DNA of 64,000 nt from Methylobacterium adhaesivum (lineage in GTDB: Bacteria; Pseudomonadota; Alphaproteobacteria; Rhizobiales; Beijerinckiaceae): positions 1 to 64,000 of the forward strand of contig NZ_BPQD01000007.1 of assembly GCF_022179065.1 (NCBI RefSeq). Reading direction: 5' to 3'. Below are positions 16,685 to 25,754 of this stretch, in pieces (within the stretch, counting starts at the first letter, position 1; every line of letters begins with the position of its first letter). The notes below the pieces were generated by a model. It saw only the letters and a program-made list of their open reading frames with translations, was not told the origin of the DNA and did no database searches. Position numbers and translations under genes: made by a program.

Positions 16685-17926
16685 CATCGTCTGCAGGGCG
16701 AGGCCCATCGTGTCCTTGTCCGATTGCAGCGTGGCCTCGACCATGAGGTTGCCGTTCGCAATCTCACCGGCGAGTTGCGCAGTGGTGTTCAGGTTGGCGG
16801 TCATCCGGTTCATCGCGGCCACGAGATCACCGATCTCGTCCTGCGAGGTCACCTCGACCGTCTTGCTGAGATCGCCCAGGGCGACCGCATCCGCGAGCGC
16901 CACCGTCCGGGCGAGGCCACGCGAGATCGAGAGCGCGAGCCAAGTCGCGATGATGAAGCCGAGGAGGAGTGCGCCCGCGACGGCGGCGAGCAGCAGGGTC
17001 TGGCCCTCGCTCGCGGTAGCCTTGGCCTGCGCCACGGCCTGGACCATGCGGCCGTTCTGAAACTCGATGAAGGCATCGAAGGCTCGGATGACGTTGGTGC
17101 TCAAGGTGGCATACTCACCCGAGGCGAGTTCGGCGGCCTTCAAGGTGCCGCCGCCCTCGACCAGCGTAAGGGCCTTCTCGAAGGATGCCATCCAGGCGCC
17201 GAACTTCTGCCGCAGGTTGTCGCTGCCGATCCCGGCGGCATTCGTCGCGCCGATCAGATCGTTCAGGGAGCGGGTGGCCTCTTCGCGTACCCGCTTGGCG
17301 GCGGCGATGCGCTCCTCAAGGGCTTGCAGGCTGGTGGCGCCGATGGTGGATTGCAACTGGCCCCAGGCCCGCTCGAATCGGGCCTGGACGGTGGCGGTGA
17401 CCCGGATGATATCGGAGGCTTGGATATCCGACCGGTTCAGGATCGCTTCGATCTCGCTGCGCAGGGCAACGGCGGCAGGCCGACCCGTCGTCTCGATCTC
17501 GGTCCAGGCTCTGGCGGCGGAGTTGGTGCGCGTCAGGTCCAGCACCTTGATGGCCAGGGTACGCTGGACCTCGTATTTCTCGGAGAGGTCGCCGAAGAGC
17601 CGTTTGCCCTCTTCCGAGGTGAGATAGCCCTTGGCCTTGGCCAGGGCGGCGAGAGCATCGGCGCGGTTATCCGCCGCGCGTTTGGTGAAATCGGCCATCT
17701 TGGCCTCGTCGGTGGTGATCACCACCGCCCGTGTGTTGGAGACGCCGCGGAGGGCATGGGCCTTGGCCTCGAGCGCCAGGGCCTGGACCTCCGAGCGGCT
17801 GACGATGAAGTTCATCGCCTCGTCCGAGGCCGCCAGCTTCTGGTAACCAACTCCACCCGCCATCGCGGTAAGCACCAGTACGGCACCGAAGCCGGCGGCC
17901 AGTTTCGTCTTGATCGTCAAACGCAT
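15743..17926 (-). CDS. methyl-accepting chemotaxis protein (receptor 1)
   Basis: A 727-residue transmembrane receptor. TM1 is at residues about 9-29 ([20 protein letters not shown]); a periplasmic helical sensor domain of about 280 residues follows; TM2 is [20 protein letters not shown]; then HAMP, and a signalling domain with the hairpin tip [40 protein letters not shown]. The C-terminus ends in AEFKRSA with no CheR-tethering pentapeptide. The ATG at 17926 follows AGGAGACAAC; in-frame codons upstream are not receptor-like. Its last 315 residues are almost identical to those of the next receptor, in contrast with unrelated sensor halves. Ligand unknown. Confidence 0.95.
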   Translation of the reverse strand: MRLTIKTKLAAGFGAVLVLTAMAGGVGYQKLAASDEAMNFIVSRSEVQALALEAKAHALRGVSNTRAVVITTDEAKMADFTKRAADNRADALAALAKAKGYLTSEEGKRLFGDLSEKYEVQRTLAIKVLDLTRTNSAARAWTEIETTGRPAAVALRSEIEAILNRSDIQASDIIRVTATVQARFERAWGQLQSTIGATSLQALEERIAAAKRVREEATRSLNDLIGATNAAGIGSDNLRQKFGAWMASFEKALTLVEGGGTLKAAELASGEYATLSTNVIRAFDAFIEFQNGRMVQAVAQAKATASEGQTLLLAAVAGALLLGFIIATWLALSISRGLARTVALADAVALGDLSKTVEVTSQDEIGDLVAAMNRMTANLNTTAQLAGEIANGNLMVEATLQSDKDTMGLALQTMLVKLRAVVTEALTAAGNVSSGSQELSASAEQLSQGSTEQASSTEEASASMEEMAANVKQNAENASQTETIARQSAKDAEASGAAVGRAVDAMQTIAQKITIVQEIARQTDLLALNAAVEAARAGEHGRGFAVVASEVRKLAERSQAAAAEIGTLSTDTVKAAREAGDMLGRLVPDIKRTAALVEEITAACREQDVGSGQINQAIQQLDKVTQQNASASEQVSATSEELAAQADRLQTTISYFRIDAAGLGDRSVDADVTRLRETAVRMRAPSAVVRSPAPAARRKARPQPAVGGFALDMGAEDERDAEFKRSA

Positions 17927-18056
17927 GTCGTTGTCTCCTGTAAGCCCTCGATGAATTGACGCAGATGCGGGCGTCACCCCCTCTTCCTCTCTTGCCGCAC
18001 CCATTCGCGTAGCGCAGACGCGCGGCATGAGACTGCTATCCGCCTCCGGGGCCGAT

Positions 18057-18081
18057 CCGCTCCGGGAGCACCCCGGAGCGG
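18057..18081 (-). terminator. hairpin behind second receptor gene
   Basis: CCGCTCCGGG (18057-18066) pairs with CCCGGAGCGG (18072-18081), 10 bases after the stop of receptor 2. No T-run is present; it may reduce read-through into the downstream receptor gene. Confidence 0.4.
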
Positions 18082-18090
18082 AGGTCGTCG

Positions 18091-19032
18091 TCAGGCGCTT
18101 CGTTTGAACTCGGCGTCGCGCTCGTCCTCGGCGCCCATGTCGAGGGCAAAGCCCCCCGCCGCCGGCTGAGGCCGGGCCTTGCGCCGCGCGGCCGGGGCCG
18201 GCGAGCGCACCACCGCCGACGGCGCCCGCATCCGGACCGCCGTCTCGCGCAGCCGCGTCACCGCCGCATCCACGCTTCGATCACCCGAACCCGCCGCATC
18301 GATCCGGAAGTACGAGATCGTCGTCTGGAGCCGGTCGGCCTGCGCCGCCAGTTCCTCGGAGGTTGCCGAAACCTGCTCGGAGGCGCTCGCGTTCTGCTGG
18401 GTCACCTTGTCGAGCTGCTGGATCGCCTGGTTGATCTGTCCCGACCCCACGTCCTGCTCGCGGCAGGCCGCCGTGATCTCCTCCACCAAGGCCGCCGTGC
18501 GCTTGATGTCGGGAACCAGCCGGCCCAGCATGTCGCCCGCCTCGCGCGCAGCCTTCACGGTATCCGTCGACAGGGTGCCGATCTCAGCCGCCGCCGCCTG
18601 GGACCGCTCGGCGAGCTTGCGCACCTCCGAGGCCACCACCGCGAAGCCCCGCCCGTGCTCGCCCGCCCGCGCGGCCTCGACGGCCGCATTCAGGGCGAGA
18701 AGATCGGTCTGACGCGCGATCTCCTGCACGATGGTGATCTTCTGCGCGATGGTCTGCATCGCATCCACCGCCCGGCCGACCGCCGCGCCGCTGGCCTCGG
18801 CATCCTTGGCCGACTGGCGGGCGATGGTCTCGGTCTGGCTCGCGTTCTCGGCGTTCTGCTTCACGTTGGCGGCCATCTCCTCCATGGAGGCCGAGGCCTC
18901 CTCCGTCGACGAGGCCTGCTCGGTGGAGCCTTGCGACAGCTGCTCGGCCGAGGCGGACAGCTCCTGCGACCCCGACGACACGTTGCCCGCCGCCGTCAGC
19001 GCCTCGCTCACCACCGCACGCAGCTTCAGCGT
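18091..19032 (-). repeat. direct repeat, receptor signalling half, unit 2
   Basis: Partner of 15743-16684, same orientation, offset 2348 bp. The match begins at the shared tail (CGTCAGGCGCTTCG just before the stop) and runs to GCACGCAGCTTCA near 19028, beyond which the genes differ. Confidence 0.9.
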
Positions 19033-20160
19033 CATGGCCTGGATCGCCTTCAGCAGATCGGTGATCTCGTCGCGCCCAGAGACGGCGACGTCCTTGGTCA
19101 GATCGCCCGCCGCGACGCTCTGGGCCGCGGAGACCGCCTTCGACAGGCCACGGGAGATCGTGATCGCGATCCAGGAGGCCATGACGAGGCCGAGCAGGAC
19201 CGCGCCGGCGGAAACCGCGATCGTAATCGTACGGGTCGATTCATAGGCGACCTGCGTGTCACGGACGAAGGTCTGAGCGACCTGCTCCTCGTAGGCGCGA
19301 AGCTTCGCCACGTCTTCGACCACCGCCCGACGGCCGTCGGTGAAGGGACCGACGTAGTAGCGCAGGGCTTTGGCGTCGGTGTTGGCGACACCGAGGGCGA
19401 AGATCTTGTCGGCCACGGCCGTCCATTGCCGCGTGGCCGTGGTGATGGCGGCTCCGCCATCCGTGACGCCAGCGCCTGCCCCGAGTTCGGAGAGCTTGAC
19501 GAGGTCGCGGTAGAGGGCGCTGCGCATCTCTGCGAAAGCCGCCGCGGCCTTCGTCAGCACGGCTTCGTCCGTGATCACGATCGAACGGAAGACATCGCCG
19601 CGCATCTGCAACGCCTTGATTTCGATCCCGTCGATGAGGCTTCGGCTTTCATTGGACAGATCCGCGCGATTGCGCAGTTCGGAGATTCGGGCCGACAGCT
19701 CCGCGTAAGCCGTGAGGTGCTCTCCGGTCACCAAGCTGGCCGCCGTGTTGTTCCCGTTCAGGACGCCGAGCTCCATGCCCTTGATCACGGCGTCACTCAT
19801 CTTGGTCCAGTCGTCGCGCAGGGGCTGGATCCGCGAACGCTCCTCCATCGGAACGAGGTCGGTGTACTCCTTCAGCAGACCCTGGAACTTGGCGTCGTGC
19901 GCCTTGAAATCGGCGAACAGTTTCTCGCGGGCGGCACTCGTGGGTTCGAGAAGGGACCGCGCGAACATGCGCGCGGCGTCGAAGGCCATCGAGTCGAAGC
20001 GCAGGACCCGCTGGACCTGCGAGAACGGACGGGCCGCGAAGGCCTGCATCCGATCATTGGAACTGCTCAGGCTCGCGATGGCGAGGTAGCTGATCCCGCC
20101 GAGCATAAGGAGGATCATCGCAAAGGCGATCCCAAGTTTGGCTTTGATCGTGAAGCGCAT
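18091..20160 (-). CDS. methyl-accepting chemotaxis protein (receptor 2)
   Basis: A 689-residue transmembrane receptor. TM1 lies at residues about 8-30 ([20 protein letters not shown]); a helical periplasmic sensor region of roughly 260 residues follows; TM2 is [20 protein letters not shown]; a HAMP domain and the MCP signalling hairpin complete it. The sensor half bears no obvious relation to receptor 1 although the signalling half is nearly identical. It is transcribed after cheW copy 2, 25 bases downstream, and before receptor 1, so both belong to the cheA operon. The tail again lacks a CheR-binding pentapeptide, so methylation would rely on the array. Ligand unknown. Confidence 0.95.
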   Translation of the reverse strand: MRFTIKAKLGIAFAMILLMLGGISYLAIASLSSSNDRMQAFAARPFSQVQRVLRFDSMAFDAARMFARSLLEPTSAAREKLFADFKAHDAKFQGLLKEYTDLVPMEERSRIQPLRDDWTKMSDAVIKGMELGVLNGNNTAASLVTGEHLTAYAELSARISELRNRADLSNESRSLIDGIEIKALQMRGDVFRSIVITDEAVLTKAAAAFAEMRSALYRDLVKLSELGAGAGVTDGGAAITTATRQWTAVADKIFALGVANTDAKALRYYVGPFTDGRRAVVEDVAKLRAYEEQVAQTFVRDTQVAYESTRTITIAVSAGAVLLGLVMASWIAITISRGLSKAVSAAQSVAAGDLTKDVAVSGRDEITDLLKAIQAMTLKLRAVVSEALTAAGNVSSGSQELSASAEQLSQGSTEQASSTEEASASMEEMAANVKQNAENASQTETIARQSAKDAEASGAAVGRAVDAMQTIAQKITIVQEIARQTDLLALNAAVEAARAGEHGRGFAVVASEVRKLAERSQAAAAEIGTLSTDTVKAAREAGDMLGRLVPDIKRTAALVEEITAACREQDVGSGQINQAIQQLDKVTQQNASASEQVSATSEELAAQADRLQTTISYFRIDAAGSGDRSVDAAVTRLRETAVRMRAPSAVVRSPAPAARRKARPQPAAGGFALDMGAEDERDAEFKRSA

Positions 20161-20185
20161 TACTCTACTCCAAATCTATTAGTTT

Positions 20186-20650
20186 TTAATTCAACACTTT
20201 TTCTACATCAGGAACGATCACAAATTCCTCTCCGAACTTGACAATGGTCTTGATGTATTCCGGACGCCAACTGGTACCGATCTTCGGGACCGACTGACGT
20301 TCGCCGAATTGGATTTCGGTCACCTCGAACACCTTGTCGGCCACGAGGGCGACGACGACGGGGTCGCCGTCGATCGCCACCTCGATCACCACGAAGCGGG
20401 TGTCGCGCGTGGCGACGGCCTGCGGCATGCCAAAGCGCTCGCGGATATCGGCGAGGGGCACGACGTTGCCCCGTACATTCACGACGCTGGCGAGATGGGC
20501 CCGTGCGCCCGCGACCCGCGTCGCCGGAATCGGATCGATGATCTCGCGCACCATGCCCGCGTCGAGGGCGAAGGTTTCGGCCCCGATGCGCAGCATCACG
20601 ACCTGCAGGGCGCCATCCTGCCCAACGGACTCGGCGGTCTCGGCCATCAT
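20186..20650 (-). CDS. cheW: chemotaxis coupling protein CheW (copy 2)
   Basis: A 154-residue CheW-domain protein: VVMLRIGAETFALDAGMVREII, LASVVNVRGNVVPLADIRERFG and VALVADKVFEVTEI give the standard CheW order. The start ATG at 20650 overlaps the cheA stop as ATGA, showing translational coupling. Sequence similarity to the other CheW of this cluster is limited to family-conserved positions, so the two are not a recent duplication, unlike the receptor signalling halves. It probably couples CheA to receptor 2, its immediate downstream neighbour, though either CheW could serve either receptor. Confidence 0.95.
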   Translation of the reverse strand: MMAETAESVGQDGALQVVMLRIGAETFALDAGMVREIIDPIPATRVAGARAHLASVVNVRGNVVPLADIRERFGMPQAVATRDTRFVVIEVAIDGDPVVVALVADKVFEVTEIQFGERQSVPKIGTSWRPEYIKTIVKFGEEFVIVPDVEKVLN

Positions 20651-22665
20651 GCCACCTCCTGGAAATCTTGAATTCTCTCGGCCCCGTCGCCGGCCACGAG
20701 CTGGCCGACGTCGATGATCAGCGCGGCCGTGCCGTCCCCGAGGATCGTCGCCCCCGAGAAAGTCGTGACATTCGCGTGCAGCTTGGACAGCGACTTGATC
20801 ACCGTCTGGTGGTTGCCGATGATCTGATCGGCCACGAGGCCGATCCGGGCGTCACCGGCGGCGATGACGATGACCTTCTGGTGCGGGTCGGGCTCACCCT
20901 CGGCTCCGAACAGGCTGCGCAGGCGCAGGAACGGCACGAGTTCACCACGGATGTTGAGGAAGTCGCGGCCACGGGTGAGCCGATCCGCCGCGGGAAGCTC
21001 GACGCACTCCTCCACCGCCGAGAGCGGCAGGACGTAGCGCCCCTCCCCGACACGGATCAGCAGGCCCTCGATGATCGCCAGCGTCAGCGGCAGCCTCAGG
21101 GACACGGTGGTGCCGGCCCCCGGCACCGTGGCGATGTCGATGGAGCCGCGCAGGCCCTCGATGGTCTTCTTGACCACGTCCATGCCGACACCGCGTCCGG
21201 ACAGGGCCGAGATTTCCTGGGCGGTGGAGAAGCCGGGCGCGAACAGGAACTGATAGATCTGCTGGTCGGTGAGCGGCGTGCCCGGCGCGACGAGGCCCTT
21301 CTCCTCGGCCTTGGCGCGGATCCGGGCCGCGTCGAGGCCGGCGCCGTCGTCGCTCACGCTCACGAGCACCTGCGCCCCCACGTGCTCGGCGGCGAGGACG
21401 ATGCGGCCCGTCGGACCCTTGGTGCCGGCGCCGCGGCGCGCCGGATCCTCGATGCCGTGGTCGATGGCATTGCGGATGAGGTGGACGAGGGGATCGGCCA
21501 AGCGCTCGATCATGGTCTTGTCGAGCTCGGTCTCCTCGCCCTCGGTGATGAAGTCGACGGGCTTGCCGAGGTCGCGCGAGAGATCGTGGACGAGGCGGCG
21601 GAAGCGGCCGAAAAGCGAACCGATCGGCACCATGCGGATGCCCATGGTGGTGTCGCGGAGGCGAGCCGAGAGGCGTTCGATCTCCTCGGAGATCGACTTG
21701 ATCCCGACATCGGTCTGGAGACCGGCGAGCTGGCTCAGTCGCGCCTGGGCGATGACGAGTTCGCCCACCCGGTCCATGAGTTCGTCGAGGCGGCCGGCCT
21801 CGACCCGCACGGTCGCCGAGGGCCGGTCGTCGGGGCGCCGGTTGCCGGTGCGCGCTTCAGCAGCGGGGGCGGCCGCGTCCGGCGCCGGTGCGGGCAGGGC
21901 TGCGGGCGCGGCTTCGGTCGCTATCTCCGGTTCCGGCGCCGGCGCGGCCTCCACGTCGAGGGGCGTCAGGGTCAGCGTCACCTCGTCGCCGACGAAGACG
22001 AAGACGTCCTCGATCGCCTCCCGGCTGACGTCGCCGTTCAGCGTGATGTCCCAGGCGATGGCCAGGGCCTCCGGATCGAGGGCGGCGAGGTCCGAGACGC
22101 CGTCGAGGCGCGGGACGACTTGGCAGGGGCCGAGGTCCCGCAGATCGTCGAGGAGGGCGAGGGGGTTGGTGCCGTTGCGCAGAATGTCGGCCTCGAACAC
22201 GAGACCCAGACGCCATCCCGGCGATACGACCGCAGTACCTTGCGGGGCTGGCGGCGCCGAGGCGACGGGAGGAGCCGATGGTTTGGGCGCCTCTCCGGCA
22301 ACGAGGTGTTTCAGCTCGTCGAGGACGGCTTCGCCGATGATGGCGGAGGTGTTGTCCGGATCCTCGATCAGCATCCGGATGTAGTCCTTGGCGGACAAGG
22401 ACACGTTCACCAGTTCAACGCTTGCCGGCACCTTGCCCTGGCGCACAAGATCGAAGGCCGTCTCGAAGTCGTGGGTGAATGCGGCGACCCGGTCGAAGCC
22501 GAACATGGCGCCCGACCCCTTGATGGTGTGCAAGGCCCGGAACGCCGTGTCGATGAGCGCCGTGCTGTCGGGCTTCTCACCGAGGTCGAGGAGCGTCGCC
22601 TCGAGGCAATCCAGAAGCTCGGCGGCCTCCGTCCTGAAGATGTCGATGGGATCGAGGCTGCTCAT
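20647..22665 (-). CDS. cheA: chemotaxis histidine kinase CheA
   Basis: A 672-residue CheA. P1 HPt domain with phospho-acceptor His46 in ALHTIKGSGAMFGF; a second folded region around residues 145-240 (FEADILRNGTNPLALLDDL) typical of P2-like segments; an Ala/Pro-rich linker; P3 dimerisation (LDELMDRVGELVIAQARLSQ); P4 ATPase with HLIRNAIDHGIEDPARR (N box), VSVSDDGAGLD (G1) and GRGVGMDVVK (G2); and a C-terminal P5 CheW-like domain with NIRGELVPFLRLRSLFG. The ATG at 22665 starts at the HPt helix; upstream in-frame codons are Arg/Pro-rich. It opens the minus-strand che operon. No CheY is inside the operon, but one is encoded about 2.2 kb upstream. Confidence 0.97.
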   Translation of the reverse strand: MSSLDPIDIFRTEAAELLDCLEATLLDLGEKPDSTALIDTAFRALHTIKGSGAMFGFDRVAAFTHDFETAFDLVRQGKVPASVELVNVSLSAKDYIRMLIEDPDNTSAIIGEAVLDELKHLVAGEAPKPSAPPVASAPPAPQGTAVVSPGWRLGLVFEADILRNGTNPLALLDDLRDLGPCQVVPRLDGVSDLAALDPEALAIAWDITLNGDVSREAIEDVFVFVGDEVTLTLTPLDVEAAPAPEPEIATEAAPAALPAPAPDAAAPAAEARTGNRRPDDRPSATVRVEAGRLDELMDRVGELVIAQARLSQLAGLQTDVGIKSISEEIERLSARLRDTTMGIRMVPIGSLFGRFRRLVHDLSRDLGKPVDFITEGEETELDKTMIERLADPLVHLIRNAIDHGIEDPARRGAGTKGPTGRIVLAAEHVGAQVLVSVSDDGAGLDAARIRAKAEEKGLVAPGTPLTDQQIYQFLFAPGFSTAQEISALSGRGVGMDVVKKTIEGLRGSIDIATVPGAGTTVSLRLPLTLAIIEGLLIRVGEGRYVLPLSAVEECVELPAADRLTRGRDFLNIRGELVPFLRLRSLFGAEGEPDPHQKVIVIAAGDARIGLVADQIIGNHQTVIKSLSKLHANVTTFSGATILGDGTAALIIDVGQLVAGDGAERIQDFQEVA

Positions 22666-23500
22666 CTCTGCGTCTGGCCTGTTCGTGAGCGGGACTGGGT
22701 CGAGGAGATACGGGGGTCCGGGCCTTCGGCCGGACATGGACCACACCGTTTCCGACGTCGCAGGACCGCGGCGTCGAATGGTCGATCCAAGACCGCCCGC
22801 ACAATCGACAGCGCACCCGGTTCTCTGGCAACTGAATAAGCAGTAACGCAACAAAAGATAACGGCAGGTTACTCCAAGTCATATCGACATGGCGATAGCT
22901 TCACCCAAGTAATATGATTGTTTTATCAGACAATAATCTTATGCGTGGATCACAGGATCATCCAATCCAAGGCGGGGGCGACACCTGCTCATGGGAGAAG
23001 CGTGCCGTGCGAGGCCCGCACGGGCGACGCGTTTGCATGCGCGATGAGATCGCGCGCTCGGTGAACGCACTTTCCGGGTCGAGGAGGTTCGATCATGCCC
23101 GCGCATCGCCTGGCTGCGGGGAAATGAGCCGAGCCGAACGTGTCAGGAGCGAACGCTTCCGGCGCGGCACGCGCCCGGTCGACGTGAACTCGTTCCGGCA
23201 CGGCAGGCTCGAAGGGCGAGAGGACCCGCCTCGCAACGATCCGGCGGAACGCCGTCACGGCTTGAAGAGCCTGTCGGGATGCGTCGTTGCGAGGATTGAT
23301 CCTCGAAATGGCCCACAAAGCCCCCGACGACCATCGGCTGACATTCCGAGCAAGACGGTGCAGCGGGAATTTTATGAGAGACGCTGAACGCGCGGATCGA
23401 GCGGCGACCAGAGAGCACCGAGGCGCTGGTACATCGTCCTGAGATGTGGCGTCCGGTTTTCCGGACGATCCTCTAGGGATGGCGTGCGGACGCCGACGTC
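22666..23500. other. 835-base intergenic region with AT-rich stretch and a repeat
   Basis: Between cheA and the HD-GYP gene. The part 22835-22945 is markedly AT-rich for this genome and is the likely promoter zone of the cheA operon. Further on are a good ribosome-binding-like GAGGAGG at 23080-23087 followed by only ten codons, and the degenerate third palindromic repeat (23312-23380). I see no gene that I can support. Confidence 0.5.
23312..23380 (+). repeat. dispersed extragenic palindrome, copy 3 (degenerate)
   Basis: Left arm CCCACAAAGCCCCC (23312-23325) and right arm GGGAATTTTATGAG (23365-23378), with a centre containing ACCATCGGCTG and GACGGTGCAGC. It aligns in the same orientation with the copy at 27193-27259 (ACTCCCAACCATCG, GGCGGCGTAGCGGGAG) and shares the flank GAGAGAC on its right side, but has more substitutions and small gaps, so it is older or decayed. 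Confidence 0.6.
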
Positions 23501-24667
23501 CTAGCGGTCGGCGTAGGCGCGCGCGGCATCCTGAATCCGACCGCGCCCGGCGAGGAATGCCGCGACGCAGGTCGGGTCGAAATGCTTGCCGCCTTCGCTC
23601 TCGATGTAGGCGACCGCCTCGTCGATCGGCATGGCCGCCTTGTAGGGCCGCACCGTCGTCAGCGCATCGAACACATCGGCGACCGCGACGATGCGGGCGG
23701 CCAGGGGGATGAGACGTCCGCGGAGCCCGGCCGGATAACCGGTTCCGTCCCAGCGCTCGTGATGCGAACCGGCGATCTCGGCTGCGAGTTGGATGAGCTC
23801 ACTTTTACTGCCTGCGAGGATCTCATGGCCGATCGCCGCGTGGCTCTTGATCAAGGTGAACTCCTCGGGATCGAGGCGACCCGGCTTTCGCAGAACCATG
23901 TCCGAGATCGCCACCTTCCCCACGTCGTGCAGCGGCGCGGCGAGATAAATCGACCGGCACGTATCGGGTGGAAGTCCAAGTTCCTCCGCGATGATCCGAC
24001 TGTACATCGCGACCCGGAGGGTGTGCCCTCCCGTGTCGTTGTCCCGGTACTCGACGGCGCGCGACAGACGAAGAATCATTTCCTCCTCGCGCTCGAGGAG
24101 CTTGCGGGTCGCGGCACGCAGGGCGTGCTCCAGCAGCGACGCCTGGCTGTTCATCCAATGGAAGGCTGCCGACAGCTGCACGAGGTTGCGCAGGCGGACC
24201 TTGAGTTCCGTCCGACCGACGGACTTCGAGAGGAAGTCGGTGGCGCCCGTTTCGATGGCCGCGAGTCTCACGTCCTCACTGACCCGCCCGGTGACCATGA
24301 CGATGGGAACGGTGCGGTGCTTGGGCTGCTCACGCAGATGCCGGATCACGTCGAGACCGTTGAGAGTCGGCATGACGTAATCGACGACAATGAGATCGAA
24401 CGCCGTGGTCCCGGCGGCGGCGATCGCGGCGACGGGATCGGAATACCCATGGCACTCGAGATCGCCGACCTCTCCGATCACCCGCAGCATGTGATCGAGA
24501 TTGGATTGCATATCGTCGATGACGAGGGCGCGCATGGTCGGAAGCGCCCGCACGATCGCATCGACCGGCATCGCCTCCGGATCGGCCCCCTTCAAGGGGG
24601 CGGCGGGATGCCAGCTTCTACTCATTGTCGCCCGTAGCGCCTGACCGACCGTTCCCGGCGTTTCCAC
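23501..24667 (-). CDS. response regulator with HD-GYP phosphodiesterase domain
   Basis: A receiver domain (residues about 30-150; phospho-acceptor Asp in DLIVVDYVMPTLNG, Lys in LSKSVG) is joined by a helix to an HD-GYP domain (about 195-370) with LHDVGKVAI, HHERWDGTGYPAGLRG and VADVFDALTT. Active HD-GYP proteins hydrolyse cyclic di-GMP; the HD and GYP residues are all present (GTGYP). The start is uncertain: GTG at 24667 has AGGTGG upstream, while ATG at 24625 begins a shorter N-terminus. It follows cheY on the same strand after about 180 bases, so chemotaxis signalling may also reach cyclic di-GMP turnover. Length 388 residues from the GTG. Confidence 0.92.
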   Translation of the reverse strand: METPGTVGQALRATMSRSWHPAAPLKGADPEAMPVDAIVRALPTMRALVIDDMQSNLDHMLRVIGEVGDLECHGYSDPVAAIAAAGTTAFDLIVVDYVMPTLNGLDVIRHLREQPKHRTVPIVMVTGRVSEDVRLAAIETGATDFLSKSVGRTELKVRLRNLVQLSAAFHWMNSQASLLEHALRAATRKLLEREEEMILRLSRAVEYRDNDTGGHTLRVAMYSRIIAEELGLPPDTCRSIYLAAPLHDVGKVAISDMVLRKPGRLDPEEFTLIKSHAAIGHEILAGSKSELIQLAAEIAGSHHERWDGTGYPAGLRGRLIPLAARIVAVADVFDALTTVRPYKAAMPIDEAVAYIESEGGKHFDPTCVAAFLAGRGRIQDAARAYADR

Positions 24668-24845
24668 GAACCACCTGCCGGGACATCGAAGCCGGAACGC
24701 GGAGCGTGACCGGAGGGAATTTCATGGCGGATCAGGTCAAGAAAGACCTCACCTGTTTCGAGCTCGGACCCGGCTCCGTTCGGAACGGCGGCTCTGAAGG
24801 AAGCTCGGGCGAGGTTGGCGTGGACGGCCTTGAGCGTACCCGACA

Positions 24846-25211
24846 TCATTCCCGGGTGAGCTTGGCCACCACAGCCAGCAACTGCTCAGGCTTGAAGGGT
24901 TTCGTGATCCATCCCGTCGCGCCGGCCGCCTTGGCCTGCTGCTTGATGCCCTCGTCAGATTCGGTGCTGAGGAACAGGATCGGAACCCCCGTCACCGAGG
25001 GTAAACCGCGCAGGTTCTTGATCATGTCGAGACCGTTCATCACCGGCATGTTGAGGTCGGTGATGACGAGATGGACGGCATTGCTCTTCGCCTTGGCGAG
25101 GCCTTCGGCCCCGTCGCCAGCCTCGATGATCGTGTGTCCCGCCCCACCGAGGACGACCTTGATCATCTGTCGGATACTCGGGGAATCGTCGACGGCGAGA
25201 ATGGTGGCCAT
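24846..25211 (-). CDS. cheY: single-domain response regulator CheY
   Basis: A 121-residue stand-alone receiver with the acidic pair Asp8/Asp9, phospho-acceptor Asp52 (VITDLNMPVMNG), Ser in FLSTESDEG at the switch position and the conserved Lys in ITKPFKPEQ. It is highly CheY-like (MATILAVDDSPSIRQMIK). CheA phosphorylates such proteins and they then act at the flagellar motor or as phosphate sinks. It is located between the STAS gene (26 bases upstream) and the HD-GYP gene, matching the rhizobial order STAS-cheY-cheA with an HD-GYP gene inserted between cheY and cheA. Confidence 0.94.
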   Translation of the reverse strand: MATILAVDDSPSIRQMIKVVLGGAGHTIIEAGDGAEGLAKAKSNAVHLVITDLNMPVMNGLDMIKNLRGLPSVTGVPILFLSTESDEGIKQQAKAAGATGWITKPFKPEQLLAVVAKLTRE

Positions 25212-25237
25212 GGATGGGTTACTCCGGGATCGCGCGA

Positions 25238-25525
25238 TCAGGAAACAGGACGATCGAGGCCGTCAGGCGCCACGCCGGCACGCTGGAACGCGACCTCCAC
25301 GGCTGCGGGCATGTTCGCGAGTCGAAGGTGCTTGGCCTGTCGGGTCGCCGTCTTGGCGGCCGAGACGACCAATTGGACGAATGCGATGTCGACACGCGTC
25401 ACGTCCGTGCAATCGAGCGTCAGGTCGCCGGTCTGGGCGAAAGCCTCACCGACCTCGCCATGCAGCGATCGGATGGTCCTGATGCTGCAATCAGCGGGCA
25501 GTTTGAGACGGGTGGGAGCGGACAT
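25238..25525 (-). CDS. STAS-domain protein of the chemotaxis cluster
   Basis: A 95-residue STAS-type protein: MSAPTRLKLPADCSIRTIRS, a small beta-strand run LTLDCTDVTRVDIAFVQLVVSA and a C-terminal helix EVAFQRAGV. The Ser that is phosphorylated in SpoIIAA-type antagonists is replaced by Asp-Ile in TRVDIAF, which would argue against classical anti-sigma switching. Genes for STAS proteins next to cheY are known from rhizobial che operons (orf2 of Sinorhizobium meliloti), where their role is unclear. I chose the ATG at 25525, preceded by GGGAAG; a longer frame upstream is Ser/Arg-rich. It is divergent from the soluble receptor gene. Confidence 0.82.
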   Translation of the reverse strand: MSAPTRLKLPADCSIRTIRSLHGEVGEAFAQTGDLTLDCTDVTRVDIAFVQLVVSAAKTATRQAKHLRLANMPAAVEVAFQRAGVAPDGLDRPVS

Positions 25526-25754
25526 GTCGGACCGGGAAGACTCAGATGCCCAGGCAGATGCCGAGCGACGGAGCGATAGAGCCATGATGGTTGTAAATCT
25601 TCCGTGAAAGCCATTCGAGCGAGCATAAGACCCACCCACGCTAATCTTTCGGAAAGTCGATCATACGAGACTGGATCGGATCAGGGACGACGACGCCTCC
25701 AAACCACAGGAGCGGCGTGCCGGATCCAAGATGACTGGACGAGGGTGCCTGACG

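Noticed and set aside
15674-17959. Very long plus-strand reading frames opposite the receptor, cheA, lon, clpX and monooxygenase genes
   Set aside because: They are His/Arg/Gly-rich antisense frames of well-supported minus-strand genes, caused by high GC third positions. None shows a domain or ribosome-binding site.
23080-23130. GAGGAGG followed by ATG and ten codons
   Set aside because: The ribosome-binding site is strong but the frame ends after ten codons (MPAHRLAAGK); could be a remnant or leader, not supportable.
22914-23387. 157-codon plus-strand frame in the cheA/HD-GYP gap
   Set aside because: Arg/Pro-rich without domain, no good start signal, and its 3' part is the palindromic repeat.
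24622-24849. 75-codon minus-strand frame overlapping the cheY stop as ATGATG
   Set aside because: Coupled-looking start, but third-position GC is only moderate, no homology recognised, and the end overlaps the HD-GYP start. Kept out of the gene list.
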